Of a stretch of DNA of 64,000 bases, positions 55,955 to 63,583 are shown one piece after another. The notes beneath the pieces are model-generated. The model was not told where the DNA came from and did not search any database. It saw nothing but the letters and a program-made list of their open reading frames with translations. The position numbers and the translations under genes were made by a program. Within the stretch, counting starts at the first letter, position 1. Each line of letters starts with the position of its first letter. Source of the DNA: Aeromicrobium sp. IC_218 (lineage in GTDB: Bacteria; Actinomycetota; Actinomycetes; Propionibacteriales; Nocardioidaceae); the NCBI RefSeq assembly GCF_004336805.1, contig NZ_SJXM01000001.1:355607-419606 (forward strand), in the 5' to 3' direction.

Positions 55955-57295
55955 GTGACCTTCTTCAGCTGGGACGTCCTCGGCCCGTCCGCCGTCCTCC
56001 TCGGAGGTCTGGTGGTGGGCGTGCTGGTCGACCGGCTGGTGCCGCGCCGCACGTGGCTCGGCTCGGGCCTGCCGGCGACGGCGGCCGTCGTGGTCGCCCT
56101 CGTCATGGTCGTGGCCCAGGACCGTCCGGGCCTGCTGAGCCTGGTCGGTGCGCTCGGCGTCCTGCTGGTCGCCAACGTCGTCAACTACGAGGAGTCGATG
56201 CCGCCGGCGCTGTTCCACGCCGGGGTGCTGGTCGCCGCGGCCGGTGGGGTCGTGGCCGAGCGCGCCGCGGACGTCGGGGGAGCCACCGCCGCGCTGGCCG
56301 TCTCCGCCGCGGCCGTCGTCGGGGTCTCGGCCGTGCGCGTCGGCGACCACGAGGCCCGCGAGGACGCCCAGCGGGCGCTGCTCGTCGTGGGCGCAGCCGC
56401 CGCCGTCTCGTTCGCGGCGTCGCTGGTCGTCGAGTCCGGGCTCGGGGCGGTCGTGCTGAGCCGTGGCGTGCTGGGGGAGATGGGCTGGTTCTCGTACGCG
56501 CCGCTGGGCGGCTCGTCCAGCGGTTCCCACGTCGCGGTGGCGGTGGTCGCGGTGCTGCCGCTCGTCGTCGCGGGCGGCCTGCCCGGGCGCTTCCCCGTCG
56601 TGGTCTTCCCGCGGGCGTCCGTGGTCGTGGCCCTGCTCGCCACCGTCCCGGCCGTGAGCGGCGCGCTCCTGGTCAGCCAGCTGCTGGCGTTCCTGGTCGC
56701 GGTCGGCGGCCAGGCCAACCTGCTCCCCGCCGAGCTGCTGTTCACCCTGTGCCTGCTCGGCGCCGCGGTCGGCGTGCTGCGTGCGTCCGACCTGCTCGGC
56801 CTCGTGCGCTGGACGACGCTCGGCACGGCCACGGTGGCCATGGCCGGCTACCGCGGCGACGAGGCCGGCCTGTGGCTGCTCGTGCAGGTGCTCGCCGTGC
56901 TGGGCGTCGTGGGGATGCTCGCCGTCGCGGCCCGGCGCCGCGGCAGCGTCGAGCCGGACCGGCTCCGCGGACTCGTGCGCACCGAGCCGGTCATGGGCGT
57001 GGCGGTCGTCGTCGCGCTGCTGGCCCGGGCGGGCCTGCCCCCGTCGTGGACCGCCTCGGCGTCCGCCTGGGCGCTGCTCGAGGACGCCTGGGACGCCCGC
57101 TGGTTCCTGGGTGCGGCCGTGGCCGTCTACCTGCTCGCCGGCGCCGTCGCCGTGCTGCGGGCGGTGCTCGGGCTGGTCGCCCGGCCCACCGAGGCCGTGC
57201 AGCTGAGCCCGTCGCCGCCGGTCTCCATCCGGATCGCGACGACGACGGTCGTGCTGGCCGCGCTCGTGCTCCTGCTGCTGCCGCTCAGCTACTGA
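55955..57295 (+). CDS. Degenerate NuoN/antiporter-like membrane protein
   Basis: 446 residues, about 12-14 membrane helices. The layout follows NuoN: SDLLGLVRWTTLGTATVAMAG matches the place of GDVKRMLAYSSIAHAGF, and the block from RTEPVMGVAVVVALLARAGLPP matches RRAPWLAGAFALFMLSFAGIPL. The conserved pumping residues are not kept: NuoN FKVGAVPFHSW has no clear counterpart. It may be a diverged paralogue with another role, or an accessory subunit; no annotation can be proved by eye. Confidence 0.6.
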   Translation: MTFFSWDVLGPSAVLLGGLVVGVLVDRLVPRRTWLGSGLPATAAVVVALVMVVAQDRPGLLSLVGALGVLLVANVVNYEESMPPALFHAGVLVAAAGGVVAERAADVGGATAALAVSAAAVVGVSAVRVGDHEAREDAQRALLVVGAAAAVSFAASLVVESGLGAVVLSRGVLGEMGWFSYAPLGGSSSGSHVAVAVVAVLPLVVAGGLPGRFPVVVFPRASVVVALLATVPAVSGALLVSQLLAFLVAVGGQANLLPAELLFTLCLLGAAVGVLRASDLLGLVRWTTLGTATVAMAGYRGDEAGLWLLVQVLAVLGVVGMLAVAARRRGSVEPDRLRGLVRTEPVMGVAVVVALLARAGLPPSWTASASAWALLEDAWDARWFLGAAVAVYLLAGAVAVLRAVLGLVARPTEAVQLSPSPPVSIRIATTTVVLAALVLLLLPLSY

Positions 57296-57307
57296 GCGGC
57301 GTCCCGC

Positions 57308-57799
57308 TCAGCGGTAGTTGGTGAACTGCAGGGCGAAGTCCAGGTCCTTGCCCTTGAGCAGCGCGATGACCTCCTGCAGGTCGTCGCGCTTCTTGCCGGT
57401 GACGCGCAGCTCGTCGCCCTGCACCTGCGCCTTGACGCCCTTGGGGCCCTCGTCGCGGATGATCTTGGAGACCTGCTTGGCCTGCTCCTGGCTGAGCCCG
57501 GACTGGAACGTGCCGGTGAGCCGGACCTCCTTGCCCGACTGCTTCGGCTCCTCGCTCTCGAGCGCCTTGAGCGAGATGCCGCGCTTGATCAGCTTCTCCT
57601 TGAACACGTCCAGCACGGCGAGCGCGCGCTCGTCGGCGTTGGCCTTGATGAGGATGCCGAGCTCGCCGCTCCACTCGATCGAGGCGCCGGTGTTCTTGAA
57701 GTCGTAGCGCTGCGAGATCTCCTTCGCGGCCTGCTGGAGGGCGTTGTCGGCCTCCTGGCGGTCGATCTTGCTGACGATGTCGAACGAGGCGTCGGCCAT
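57308..57799 (-). CDS. yajQ: YajQ family nucleotide-binding protein
   Basis: 163 residues, the family length. [20 protein letters not shown] at the start, [14 protein letters not shown], and [31 protein letters not shown] (in part) are diagnostic. Members bind nucleotides, c-di-GMP in some bacteria; role in actinobacteria unknown. ATG 57799 has GGAG 8 nt upstream. Convergent with the NuoN-like gene (12-nt gap, no hairpin). Confidence 0.93.
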   Translation of the reverse strand: MADASFDIVSKIDRQEADNALQQAAKEISQRYDFKNTGASIEWSGELGILIKANADERALAVLDVFKEKLIKRGISLKALESEEPKQSGKEVRLTGTFQSGLSQEQAKQVSKIIRDEGPKGVKAQVQGDELRVTGKKRDDLQEVIALLKGKDLDFALQFTNYR

Positions 57800-57858
57800 G
57801 GGAGATGCTCCTGCGCTGCTTCGGGTGGTCTGGTTTCTCCCACCCTAGGGGGCTGCTG

Positions 57859-57864
57859 TAAGGT
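57859..57864 (+). promoter_or_regulatory. Probable -10 element of tRNA-Tyr
   Basis: TAAGGT, about 29 nt before the mature tRNA 5' end; -35 unclear. Confidence 0.4.
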
Positions 57865-57892
57865 TCCATGTCGTTGCCCCGGCAACACGTGC

Positions 57893-57974
57893 GGCAGGTT
57901 GCCCGAGTGGCCAAAGGGATCTGACTGTAAATCAGACGGCTTCGCCTTCAGAGGTTCGAATCCTCTACCTGCCA
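57893..57974 (+). tRNA. tRNA-Tyr (GTA)
   Basis: 82 nt. Acceptor GGCAGGT/ACCTGCC, anticodon stem TCTGA/TCAGA with anticodon GTA at 57927-57929, a long class II variable arm (CGGCTTCGCC), T arm AGAGG-TTCGAAT-CCTCT, discriminator A. CCA is not encoded. Confidence 0.97.
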
Positions 57975-57984
57975 CGCCGCACGA

Positions 57985-58018
57985 CGAAGGGCCCCGACCT
58001 CCTGGTCGGGGCCCTTCG
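57985..58018. terminator. Terminator after tRNA-Tyr
   Basis: Perfect 15-bp arms CGAAGGGCCCCGACC (57985-57999) and its complement (58004-58018) with loop TCCT. Confidence 0.9.
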
Positions 58019-58118
58019 CAGCTCCGCGGCCGGTGTCGGCGCGGCATGGCGTCATGCCACCTGCGAACCACGTCCCCGCTGTCCCGTGCGGGAGCGCCCA
58101 CCGGCGTCCGCGGCCCGC

Positions 58119-58124
58119 TAGCGT
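58119..58124 (+). promoter_or_regulatory. Probable -10 element of the 2-hydroxyacid dehydrogenase gene
   Basis: TAGCGT; start point expected near 58131, leaving a ~20-nt leader with AAGGAG. Confidence 0.4.
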
Positions 58125-58151
58125 GCGAGTGCCGCCCCTCGAAGGAGTCCC

Positions 58152-59102
58152 ATGACCGCCGCCCGCGTCGTCCAGCTCGGCCCGCTTCCCACCGACCTCG
58201 CGGACGCGCTGGCCGAGCGCTTCGGTGCGGTGACCGTGCCCCCGCCGGGCGCCGACGGCCGGCTCGCCGCGCTCGCCGCGCTCGGTGACGAGGTCACCGT
58301 CGGCGTCACCACCGCCCGGCACGGGGTCGACGGCCCGTCGCTGGACGCGGTGCCGTCGCTCGGCGCGGTCGTCAGCTTCGGCGTCGGCGTCGACGCGATC
58401 GACCTGGACGTGGTCGCCCGCCGCGGCATCGGGGTCGCGACGACCCCGGGCATGCTCACCGACGCCGTCGCCGACACCGCGGTGGCCCTGGTGCTGGACG
58501 CGGTGCGCGGCGTCTCGGCCGCCGACCGCTTCGTCCGCGACGGGCGCTGGGCCGCCGGCGCGACGTTCGGCCTGACCGGCCAGTTCACCGGCCGCACGGT
58601 CGGCATCGTCGGCATGGGCCGCATCGGCACCGCCGTCGCCGAGCGGCTCGAGGGCTTCCACTGCGAGATCGGGTACCACAACCGGCGGCCGGTGGCCGAC
58701 TGCCCGTACGCCTACCACGCCTCCGTCGCCGAGCTCGCGGACGCGGTCGAGGTGCTGGTCGTGACCGCGCCGGGCGGTGGCGAGCCCCTGGTGGACGCCG
58801 ACGTGCTCGACCGGCTCGGCCCCGAGGGCGTCCTGGTCAACGTCGGCCGCGGCAGCGTCGTGGACGAGGCCGCCCTGGTCGAGGCGCTCGAGAGCGGACG
58901 CCTGGGGGCCGCCGGCCTGGACGTCTTCGCCGACGAGCCCCGCGTCCCGTCACGCCTGCTGGCGCTCGACAACGTCGTGCTCACCCCGCACATCGGCTCG
59001 GCCACCGTCGAGACGCGCACCCAGATGACGAAGCTCGTGCTCGACAACGTGGCCGCGTTCCTGGAGACCGGCCGGCTCGTCACCCCGCTCGACGGCGCGT
59101 GA
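58152..59102 (+). CDS. D-isomer-specific 2-hydroxyacid dehydrogenase
   Basis: 316 residues from ATG 58152, with AAGGAG 5 nt upstream. NAD site GIVGMGRIGTAVAERLEGF; catalytic Arg in VNVGRGSVVDEAAL, Glu in DVFADEP, His in TPHIGSAT. Closest in style to glyoxylate/hydroxypyruvate reductases (GhrB/HPR group), NAD(P)H-dependent; substrate not certain. Confidence 0.9.
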   Translation: MTAARVVQLGPLPTDLADALAERFGAVTVPPPGADGRLAALAALGDEVTVGVTTARHGVDGPSLDAVPSLGAVVSFGVGVDAIDLDVVARRGIGVATTPGMLTDAVADTAVALVLDAVRGVSAADRFVRDGRWAAGATFGLTGQFTGRTVGIVGMGRIGTAVAERLEGFHCEIGYHNRRPVADCPYAYHASVAELADAVEVLVVTAPGGGEPLVDADVLDRLGPEGVLVNVGRGSVVDEAALVEALESGRLGAAGLDVFADEPRVPSRLLALDNVVLTPHIGSATVETRTQMTKLVLDNVAAFLETGRLVTPLDGA

Positions 59103-59146
59103 GCGAGGCGCTGCTCGTCCTCGCCGGCGTGGGGGCGGGCCTGGCT

Positions 59147-59186
59147 GTGTGACGTACGGGCGTCGCCGGGTACCTCCTCGTCACAC
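59147..59186. repeat. Inverted repeat before the zinc dehydrogenase gene
   Basis: GTGTGACG (59147-59154) and CGTCACAC (59179-59186), 24 nt apart, 24 nt before GTG 59210. Same ends as repeat copies A and B, but a different interior; could be an operator or a short copy D. Confidence 0.45.
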
Positions 59187-59209
59187 CCACGACGAGACGG
59201 AGGCGCACC

Positions 59210-60355
59210 GTGAGAGCGATGGTCTACCGCGGGCCGTACAAGGTCCGCGTCGAGAGCAAGCCCGACCCGGTGATCGAGCATCCCGGGGACGCGATCGTGC
59301 GGGTGGTCCGCGCGGCGATCTGCGGGTCCGACCTGCACCTGTACCACGGGATGATGCCCGACACCCGCGTCGGCATGACGTTCGGCCACGAGTTCATCGG
59401 CGTGGTCGAGGAGGTCGGCCCGGACGTGCAGAACGTCAAGGTCGGCGACCGGGTCATGGTGCCGTTCAACATCTATTGCGGCTCCTGCTGGTTCTGCGCC
59501 CGCGGGCTGTACTCCAACTGCCACAACGTCAACCCCAACGCCACGGCGGTCGGCGGCATCTACGGCTACTCGCACACGTGCGGCGGCTACGACGGCGGGC
59601 AGGCCGAGCGCGTGCGCGTCCCGTTCGCCGACGTCGGTCCCTCGGTCATCCCCGACGACCTCCACGACGAGGACGCCCTGCTGATGACCGACGCCCTGTC
59701 GACCGGCTACTTCGGCGCCCAGCTGGCCGACATCGTCGAGGGCGACACGGTGGTCGTGCTCGGCGCCGGGCCGGTCGGCCTGTTCGCCGCGCGGTCGGCG
59801 TGGCTCATGGGTGCCGCCCGGGTCATCGTCGTCGACCACCTCGACTACCGGCTGGAGAAGGCGCGCACGTTCGCGCACGCCGAGACGATCAACTTCGGCC
59901 AGGTCGACGACGTGGTCGTGGAGATGAAGAAGCAGACCGACTACCTCGGCGCCGACCGGGTCATCGACGCCGTGGGCGCCGAGGCCGACGGCAACTTCAC
60001 CCAGCACGTCACCGCCGCGAAGCTCAAGCTCCAGGGCGGCTCGCCGGTCGCGCTCAACTGGGCGATCGACGGCGTCCGCAAGGGCGGCACGATCTCGGTC
60101 ATGGGCGCCTACGGCCCGCTGTTCAGCGCCGTGAAGTTCGGCGACGCCATGAACAAGGGGCTCACCCTGCGCATGAACCAGGCCCCGGTGAAGCGTCAGT
60201 GGCCGCGCCTGCTGGAGCACATCCGCAACGGCTACTTCAGCCCGCGCGACATCATCACGCACCGCGTGCCGCTCGAGCACGTCGCGGAGGCCTACCACCT
60301 GTTCTCGGCCAAGCTCGACGACTGCGTCAAGCCGGTCATCGTCCCGGACGCCTGA
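59210..60355 (+). CDS. Zinc-dependent alcohol dehydrogenase (formaldehyde dehydrogenase-like)
   Basis: 381 residues; GTG 59210 with GGAGG 6 nt upstream. Catalytic zinc ligands C38 (AAICGSDLH) and H60-E61 (FGHEF); structural zinc cysteines C90, C93, C96 and C104 (CGSCWFCARGLYSNC). Rossmann loop VVVLGAGPVGLFAARSA. The long insert and FTQHVTAAKLKLQGGSPVALNW resemble glutathione-independent formaldehyde dehydrogenase and threonine dehydrogenase-like enzymes. Operon with the 190-residue gene that follows. Confidence 0.9.
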   Translation: MRAMVYRGPYKVRVESKPDPVIEHPGDAIVRVVRAAICGSDLHLYHGMMPDTRVGMTFGHEFIGVVEEVGPDVQNVKVGDRVMVPFNIYCGSCWFCARGLYSNCHNVNPNATAVGGIYGYSHTCGGYDGGQAERVRVPFADVGPSVIPDDLHDEDALLMTDALSTGYFGAQLADIVEGDTVVVLGAGPVGLFAARSAWLMGAARVIVVDHLDYRLEKARTFAHAETINFGQVDDVVVEMKKQTDYLGADRVIDAVGAEADGNFTQHVTAAKLKLQGGSPVALNWAIDGVRKGGTISVMGAYGPLFSAVKFGDAMNKGLTLRMNQAPVKRQWPRLLEHIRNGYFSPRDIITHRVPLEHVAEAYHLFSAKLDDCVKPVIVPDA

Positions 60356-60364
60356 GGAGGACCC

Positions 60365-60937
60365 ATGCCGTACACCGCCAACACGCCCAGCGCGGCCTTC
60401 GACGCCGACGAGCTCCGCCGGCGCATCCCGGGCTGGGGCGCCGACCGTGACCCGGCCGACCGCCCGGCCGTCCCGCGCGAGCGCTACGCGCCCGAGGTCA
60501 CCGGCGCGCACTGGGAGCTGCCGCCGCAGCAGCCGGAGCTCCGTCCGCGCGAGCGCTCGATCGAGCACGCCCGGCTCACGCCGGCCTTCGGCACCAGCGC
60601 CCCGCTCAAGGGGGCGTCCGGTGCGATCCGCCGCCTGGCGTACGCGCGCTACAGCGAGGGCCGGGCCGCCCACTGGCTGCTGCTCATGGGGGCCGACCGG
60701 GTCGACGTCGTGGAGAACCACGTCGCGTCCTGGTTCAGCAAGAACCCCGACAACCCCGTGATGGGCACCGGCCTGTCGACCGAGAAGACGTACGGAGCCT
60801 CGTCGCGACGCCGCCCCGGTCGGGTCGACGTGAAGCACCAGTGGCTCGACCCGGTCGTGGTCGCCGGGCCGTGGCTGCTCGGCGGCTGGGCGGCGCTCAG
60901 GGGCGTCCGGCGGGTGGTCCGCGGCGCGCGGCGCTGA
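60365..60937 (+). CDS. Hypothetical protein paired with the zinc dehydrogenase
   Basis: 190 residues; ATG 60365 with GAGGAGGA upstream, 9 nt after the dehydrogenase stop. FDADELRRRIPGWGADRDPADRPAVPRE at the start (in part) is a motif I recall in proteins next to such dehydrogenases in actinobacteria. One hydrophobic segment near the C-terminus (DPVVVAGPWLLGGWAALRG) may touch the membrane. Function unknown. Confidence 0.75.
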   Translation: MPYTANTPSAAFDADELRRRIPGWGADRDPADRPAVPRERYAPEVTGAHWELPPQQPELRPRERSIEHARLTPAFGTSAPLKGASGAIRRLAYARYSEGRAAHWLLLMGADRVDVVENHVASWFSKNPDNPVMGTGLSTEKTYGASSRRRPGRVDVKHQWLDPVVVAGPWLLGGWAALRGVRRVVRGARR

Positions 60938-60959
60938 AGGCCCGGCGGCGTGGGGCCGC

Positions 60960-60965
60960 TAGCCT
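60960..60965 (+). promoter_or_regulatory. Leaderless-type -10 element of pyrD
   Basis: TAGCCT, 6 nt before GTG 60972. Confidence 0.6.
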
Positions 60966-60971
60966 GGCCGG

Positions 60972-61997
60972 GTGGTCTACGACGTCCTGTTCGACAAGGT
61001 CCTGACCCGCATGGACCCCGAGGACGCGCACCACCGCGCGTTCGAGGCCATCCGGCTCGCCGCCCCCGCCACCCGGCTCGCCCTCCCGGCGCCGCGCGAC
61101 CCGCGCACCGTCATGGGCGTGGAGTTCCCGAACGCGTTCGGGCTCGCCGCCGGGTTCGACAAGAACGCCAAGGCCGTGCCCGGCCTGCTCGCGCTCGGCT
61201 TCGGCCACGTCGAGGTCGGCACCGTCACGGCGCGTCCGCAGCCGGGCAACCTGCGCCCGCGCCTGCACCGGCTCGTACCGGACCGCGCCATCGTCAACCG
61301 CATGGGCTTCAACAACGAGGGCGCCGCCGTCGTGGCCGGACGCCTGCACCGGCTGCGCCGCACCGAGGTCGGCGAGCAGGCCGTTATCGGCGTCAACATC
61401 GGCAAGACCAAGGTCGTGCCCGCCGACCAGGCCGTCGCCGACTACGTCGAGAGCACCCGGCTGCTCGCGCCGTACGCGTCCTACCTCGTCGTCAACGTCT
61501 CGAGCCCGAACACCCCGGGCCTGCGCGACCTGCAGGCGGTCGAGACGCTGCGTCCGCTGCTGACCTCGGTGCGCGACACCGCGGACCGGATGACCCGCGC
61601 GCACGTCCCGCTGCTGGTCAAGATCGCCCCCGACCTGGCCGACGACGACGTGGACGCCGTTGCCGCGCTCGCGCTCGAGGTGGGGCTGGACGGCATCATC
61701 GCGACCAACACCACGATCGAGCGTCCGGCGACCCTGCGCACCGACCGGACGACGGTCGACCGGGCCGGGGCGGGCGGACTGTCCGGCCCCGTGCTCGCCG
61801 GACGGGCGACCGAGGTGCTCGCCCGGCTGCGCGGCCACGTGGGCGAGCGGCTCGCCCTCGTGGGCGTGGGCGGCGTCACCACCCCGCAGGACGTCCGCGA
61901 CCGGCTGGCCGCCGGCGCCGACCTCGTGCAGGGCTACACGGGCTTCGCGTACGAGGGGCCGCTGTGGCCCCGTCGGCTCGCCGCGGCGACGCTGTAG
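60972..61997 (+). CDS. pyrD: Dihydroorotate dehydrogenase (quinone), class 2
   Basis: 341 residues. Class 2 membrane-associated enzyme: the N-terminal helix LTRMDPEDAHHRAFEAIRL, FPNAFGLAAGFDKNAKAV, and the FMN site VNVSSPNTPGLRDLQ with the catalytic Ser. It passes electrons to menaquinone, linking pyrimidine synthesis to the respiratory chain encoded here. GTG 60972 follows TAGCCT by 6 nt. Confidence 0.95.
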   Translation: MVYDVLFDKVLTRMDPEDAHHRAFEAIRLAAPATRLALPAPRDPRTVMGVEFPNAFGLAAGFDKNAKAVPGLLALGFGHVEVGTVTARPQPGNLRPRLHRLVPDRAIVNRMGFNNEGAAVVAGRLHRLRRTEVGEQAVIGVNIGKTKVVPADQAVADYVESTRLLAPYASYLVVNVSSPNTPGLRDLQAVETLRPLLTSVRDTADRMTRAHVPLLVKIAPDLADDDVDAVAALALEVGLDGIIATNTTIERPATLRTDRTTVDRAGAGGLSGPVLAGRATEVLARLRGHVGERLALVGVGGVTTPQDVRDRLAAGADLVQGYTGFAYEGPLWPRRLAAATL

Positions 61998-62018
61998 AGC
62001 CCGTCGTTCCAGCGTTTT

Positions 62019-62037
62019 CGGGTCCGCCCGGACCCCG
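62019..62037 (+). terminator. Possible weak terminator after pyrD
   Basis: GGGTCC and GGACCC form a short stem just after the pyrD stop, followed by ATTT. Confidence 0.4.
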
Positions 62038-62063
62038 ATTTCGCGAACGCCGGGAGCACCCTG

Positions 62064-62069
62064 TAGAGT
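62064..62069 (+). promoter_or_regulatory. Probable -10 element of the tRNA-Thr/tRNA-Met/rpmG unit
   Basis: TAGAGT, 12 nt before the mature tRNA-Thr 5' end. Confidence 0.45.
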
Positions 62070-62081
62070 CTCCGTCGGTTC

Positions 62082-62154
62082 GCCCCTTTAGCTCAGTCGG
62101 CAGAGCGTTTCCATGGTAAGGAAAAGGTCTACGGTTCGATTCCGTAAAGGGGCT
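62082..62154 (+). tRNA. tRNA-Thr (GGT)
   Basis: 73 nt. Acceptor GCCCCTT/AAGGGGC, anticodon stem TTTCC/GGAAA with anticodon GGT at 62115-62117, T arm TACGG-TTCGATT-CCGTA, discriminator T. CCA not encoded. Confidence 0.97.
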
Positions 62155-62182
62155 CTGGGACGCGGTAGTGATCGCGACCCGT

Positions 62183-62256
62183 GGCGGGGTAGCTCAGGTG
62201 GTTAGAGCACACGGCTCATAATCGTGGTGTCGCGGGTTCGAGTCCCGCCCCCGCTA
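62183..62256 (+). tRNA. tRNA-Met (CAT), elongator type
   Basis: 74 nt. Acceptor GGCGGGG/CCCCGCT with a G-U end pair, anticodon CAT at 62217-62219 in stem CACGG/TCGTG, T arm GCGGG-TTCGAGT-CCCGC, discriminator A. The anticodon stem lacks the three G-C pairs of initiator tRNA, so this is the elongator. CCA not encoded. Confidence 0.95.
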
Positions 62257-62300
62257 CCGACAACGTACGTACGTCTTCGACAGAAACAAGAGGCACCACC

Positions 62301-62471
62301 GTGGCGAGCAAGAGCAGCGACGTCCGCCCCAAGGTCACCCTGGCCTGCACCGAGTGCAAGGAGCGGAACTACATCACGAAGAAGAACCGCCGCAACGACC
62401 CCGATCGCCTCGAGATGAAGAAGTACTGCCCGCGCGACAAGCGCCACACGCTTCACCGCGAGACCCGCTGA
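62301..62471 (+). CDS. rpmG: 50S ribosomal protein L33
   Basis: 56 residues from GTG 62301, with AAGAGG upstream. [19 protein letters not shown] and [17 protein letters not shown] are L33. The zinc ribbon keeps C16, C19 and C43 but has Asp46 where the fourth Cys usually stands (YCPRDKRHT), an unusual state between the zinc and zinc-free forms. The tRNA-Thr-tRNA-Met-rpmG order is conserved in actinobacteria. Confidence 0.95.
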   Translation: MASKSSDVRPKVTLACTECKERNYITKKNRRNDPDRLEMKKYCPRDKRHTLHRETR

Positions 62472-62486
62472 ACGTCTCGGCGTCCG

Positions 62487-62526
62487 GCACGACCCCCGAT
62501 CCGCTCCGGCGGGACGGGGGTCGTGC
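62487..62526 (+). terminator. Terminator after rpmG
   Basis: Perfect 11-bp arms GCACGACCCCC (62487-62497) and its complement (62516-62526), 18-nt loop. Confidence 0.75.
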
Positions 62527-62547
62527 TGCGTCCGGGGCCGGGTTGGC

Positions 62548-62553
62548 TAGCCT
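62548..62553 (+). promoter_or_regulatory. Leaderless-type -10 element of murB
   Basis: TAGCCT, 7 nt before ATG 62561. Confidence 0.6.
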
Positions 62554-62560
62554 CGACGCC

Positions 62561-63580
62561 ATGCGCCTGGCCGACCTGACCACCCTGCGTCTCGGCGGTC
62601 CCGCCCGCCGGGTCGTCGACGCCACGACCGAGGCCGAGCTGGTCGAGGCCGTCCGCTCCGCCGACGACGCCGGCGAGCCGGTGCTGGTGGTCGGCGGCGG
62701 CAGCAACCTGGTGGTCGCCGACGAGGGCTTCGACGGCACCGTCGTGCGGGTCCTGACCCGCGGCGTCGCGGTCGACGCCGACGCGTGCAGCGGCGCCAGC
62801 ATCCACGTCCAGGCCGGCGAGCCGTGGGACGAGCTCGTGGCCCGCACCGTCGCCGAGGGCTGGGTCGGGGTCGAGGCGCTCTCGGGCATCCCGGGCTCCA
62901 CCGGCGCGACACCGATCCAGAACGTCGGCGCCTACGGCCAGGAGGTCTCCCAGACCGTCTCCGCCGTGCGGGTCTACGACCGCCGGGAGCAGGCCGTGCG
63001 GACGTTCTTTGCCGACCGGCTCGACTTCTCCTACCGGCACAGCCGGTTCAAGGCCGAGCCCGGCCGTCACGTCGTGCTCACGGTGTCGTTCCAGCTGCGC
63101 CTGGGCGACCTGGGGGCGCCGGTGGCGTACGCCGAGCTGGCGCGCACCCTCGGCGTGCAGGTGGGGGAGCGCGCCCCGCTGGCCGACGTCCGCGAGGCCG
63201 TCCTGGGCCTGCGCCGGGGCAAGGGCATGGTGCTCGACCCCGCCGACCACGACACCTGGAGCGCGGGCTCGTTCTTCACCAACCCGGTGCTGACGCCCGA
63301 GCAGGCCGACCGGCTGCCCGCGGACGCGCCGCGGTTCGCGCAGCCCGACGGGTCGGTCAAGACGAGCGCGGCCTGGCTCATCGACCACGCCGGCTTCGCG
63401 AAGGGCCACGGCACCGGCGCGGTCTCGCTGTCGACCAAGCACCCGCTCGCCCTGACGAACCGGGGCGGGGCCACGACGGCCGAGCTGCTCGACCTGGCGC
63501 GCGAGGTGCGCGACGGGGTCGAGCGCGCCTACGGCGTCCGGCTGGTCAACGAGCCGGTGCTCGTCGGCGCCGAGCTGTAG
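62561..63580 (+). CDS. murB: UDP-N-acetylenolpyruvoylglucosamine reductase
   Basis: 339 residues, type I MurB. FAD site VVGGGSNLVVADEGFDG and GIPGSTGATPIQNVGAYGQEV; FSYRHSRFK; the proton-donor Ser in WSAGSFFTNPVL; the C-terminal Glu in LVNEPVLVG. It reduces UDP-GlcNAc-enolpyruvate to UDP-MurNAc for peptidoglycan. The frame is open upstream, but TAGCCT sets ATG 62561 as start. Convergent with the next gene, 3 nt between stops. Confidence 0.95.
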   Translation: MRLADLTTLRLGGPARRVVDATTEAELVEAVRSADDAGEPVLVVGGGSNLVVADEGFDGTVVRVLTRGVAVDADACSGASIHVQAGEPWDELVARTVAEGWVGVEALSGIPGSTGATPIQNVGAYGQEVSQTVSAVRVYDRREQAVRTFFADRLDFSYRHSRFKAEPGRHVVLTVSFQLRLGDLGAPVAYAELARTLGVQVGERAPLADVREAVLGLRRGKGMVLDPADHDTWSAGSFFTNPVLTPEQADRLPADAPRFAQPDGSVKTSAAWLIDHAGFAKGHGTGAVSLSTKHPLALTNRGGATTAELLDLAREVRDGVERAYGVRLVNEPVLVGAEL

Positions 63581-63583
63581 CGC

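Noticed and set aside
55955..57295. Calling this gene a second functional nuoN
   Set aside because: Similarity is limited to layout and two blocks; the conserved lysine and glutamate contexts of NuoN are not preserved.
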